Source: JBBSEZ01 sp038239195 (GTDB lineage Bacteria > Planctomycetota > Planctomycetia > Gemmatales > Gemmataceae). From it: a DNA stretch of 5,943 bases. Position numbers and translations under genes: made by a program. Each line of letters begins with the position of its first letter. The stretch's first letter is position 1. Below are positions 5,189 to 5,943 of the stretch, one piece after another. The DNA lies in the NCBI GenBank assembly GCA_038239195.1, contig JBBSEZ010000541.1, positions 1 through 5,943 on the forward strand. Direction: 5' to 3'. The notes beneath the pieces are model-generated. The model saw nothing but the letters and a program-made list of their open reading frames with translations. It made no database searches and had not been told where the DNA came from.

Positions 5189-5701
5189 CGCTTCGGCATG
5201 GTGCTGCCCCTGCAACAGAGGCAGGAGGTGTCCCTCGAAGGGCAGATCACCCGCCAGGAAATGCTCTCGCGAGAGCACCAGGGGCCGAGGGCGGTGCTGA
5301 ACGCCGTGGAGCGGCTGGCGGGCGGGCACGCGATAGAGGCATCACGGTTGCGCCAGGACGTGGGGATCGCGGAAGGGCAGTTGAGGGATTACCAGGCGCG
5401 GCTGGGGCAGCCGTTCCCGCTCGAGCGCTACCTGGCGGAACTGGCGGCGCTGCGAGACCAGTTCAGGGTGGGGCTGTCGGGGGCGACGCAGCAGGAGGAG
5501 CCGGTGCCGGAGGCGGGAGAGGTGGCGGCGCGGATCAAGGAACTGCGGGCGGGAAACGTCGTGGAGGCGAGCGCGGAGCGGGTGGTCAAGCGGGTGGCGG
5601 GCGAGGAGCCGGTGACGGCGCGGATCATGCGCAAGGCGGAGGACGGCTGGCGGGGGAGGATCGAGGGGGAGGCGAAGAGGGCGAGCGGGAGGGGTGGGTG
5701 A
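5189..5701 (+). pseudogene. 3' fragment of a large helicase/N-6 methylase-like gene (right copy)
   Basis: Plus-strand translation from 5189 gives a coherent protein tail of 170 residues: ITRQEMLSREHQGPRAVLNA, RLRQDVGIAEGQLRDYQARL, GQPFPLERYLAEL, ALRDQF, EEPVTARIMRKAEDGW, ending SGRGG and TGA at 5699-5701. I recognise this as like the C-terminal region of very large SNF2-type helicase/DNA methylase proteins carried on plasmids and mobile elements. In that family AREHxGPRAVLNAVERL and IAExQLRDYQARLG are the most conserved motifs. Neither the helicase nor the methylase domain is present here, so the fragment cannot act as an enzyme. The frame is open further upstream to 4781, but that sequence is antisense of the BNR fragment and the zinc-ribbon gene. 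The family is inferred from memory; that it is a 5'-truncated remnant is well supported. Confidence 0.6.
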
Positions 5702-5706
5702 CCTAT
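5621..5706 (+). repeat. Composite direct repeat, right copy, helicase 3' part
   Basis: This aligns with 1998-2090 over the last 27-28 codons, the stop codon and the following YCTAT, with several substitutions and small indels. The similarity stops where the insertion sequence seems to begin. Confidence 0.65.
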
Positions 5707-5943
5707 ACTCGACGCGGGTCAGCGTGACACAATAGACAAAGACCGGAACACCCATAAACTCAGACCATGGAGGAAGGAATGGGAGGCCGGTCATGCGAGT
5801 GATTACGTTTTCCGAGGCGGATGTGCAAGCCATCGGCCACGAACGCTATCACCATCCCGATCCGCGTGTGCAACGGCACTACGAGGTTCTGTGGTTGAAG
5901 CATCACGGCTTCAACCACGAACGCATCGCCCTCTTGGCTGACT
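5706..5943 (+). mobile_element. Left part of an IS630-family insertion sequence (cut by window edge)
   Basis: The transposase below is preceded by about 90 bp of leader. The left end is placed at about 5706 because similarity to the left repeat copy stops after CTAT; IS630 elements insert at TA dinucleotides, and TA occurs at 5704-5705 and 5706-5707. A small palindrome GTCA-GCG-TGAC (5718-5728) may be part of the terminal repeat. The right end is outside the window, so the inverted repeat cannot be confirmed. Confidence 0.5.
5793..5943 (+). CDS. IS630-family transposase, N-terminal part
   Basis: The first 50 residues are visible: MRVITFSEADVQAI, then RYHHPDPRVQRHYEVLWLKH and a helix-turn-helix GFNHERIALLAD, after which the window ends. 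This is the N-terminal DNA-binding region of an IS630-type (Tc1/mariner-related) transposase; the DDE catalytic domain would follow further right. The ATG at 5793 is supported by GGGAGG (5781-5786), 6 nt upstream. An earlier ATG at 5767 is in another frame. Whether the gene is intact cannot be judged here. Its position directly after the helicase remnant suggests the element landed just past that gene's stop. Confidence 0.8.
   Translation, partial: MRVITFSEADVQAIGHERYHHPDPRVQRHYEVLWLKHHGFNHERIALLAD

Noticed and set aside
5183..5329. Longer start for the BNR fragment
   Set aside because: Beyond about 5183 the frame is only the reverse complement of the helicase remnant, which has clear protein-like sequence on the plus strand.
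1..5943. CRISPR array, tRNA, rRNA or riboswitch
   Set aside because: No regularly spaced repeats and no cloverleaf or rRNA-like sequence were seen on either strand by eye; the only repeats are the composite direct repeats described.

Overview
The window looks like GC-rich planctomycete DNA, most likely Gemmataceae. Four things point there: a protein opening with the TIGR02996 repeat-companion motif (LVYADWLEDHG) joined to an SMI1/KNR4 domain; a neighbour of the lineage-typical family marked by DRKLRLFAAACC and GPGPHVRGCW; a zinc-ribbon membrane protein of a kind common there; and a remnant of a formaldehyde-activating enzyme (Fae), a C1 enzyme known from planctomycetes. All family assignments are by eye; no database search was possible.

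Layout, left to right. At 79-1560 lies a two-gene minus-strand cassette: a 304-aa protein of unknown function, then a HEPN-fold protein 9 bp downstream. At 1662-2084 is a patch of gene debris: the C-terminal half of fae (+), a frameshifted piece of a BNR/Asp-box gene (-), and the last 28 codons of a large helicase/methylase-like gene (+). At 2148-4860 are three intact-looking minus-strand genes: a zinc-ribbon, coiled-coil membrane protein, a 311-aa planctomycete family protein, and the TIGR02996-SMI1 protein. The last appears to have lost its final few residues to a nonsense codon. At 4951-5701 is a second debris patch: a strong 49-nt hairpin, the 3' end of a BNR/Asp-box gene (-), and the 3' end (about 170 codons) of the same helicase-like family (+). 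At 5702-5943 the left part of an IS630-type insertion sequence begins and runs off the right edge.

The most striking structure is that the two debris patches are related. Each joins a BNR 3' fragment (-) to a helicase 3' fragment (+) in the same orientation, so composite direct repeats about 3.15 kb apart bracket the three minus-strand genes. The left copy lacks about 470 bp present in the right one. All five gene fragments keep their 3' ends and have lost their 5' ends. I read this as a rearrangement-prone accessory region, with the HEPN cassette as the likeliest functional system (a candidate toxin-antitoxin or defence pair, unproven). The three central genes are typical lineage-specific paralogues whose roles are unknown.
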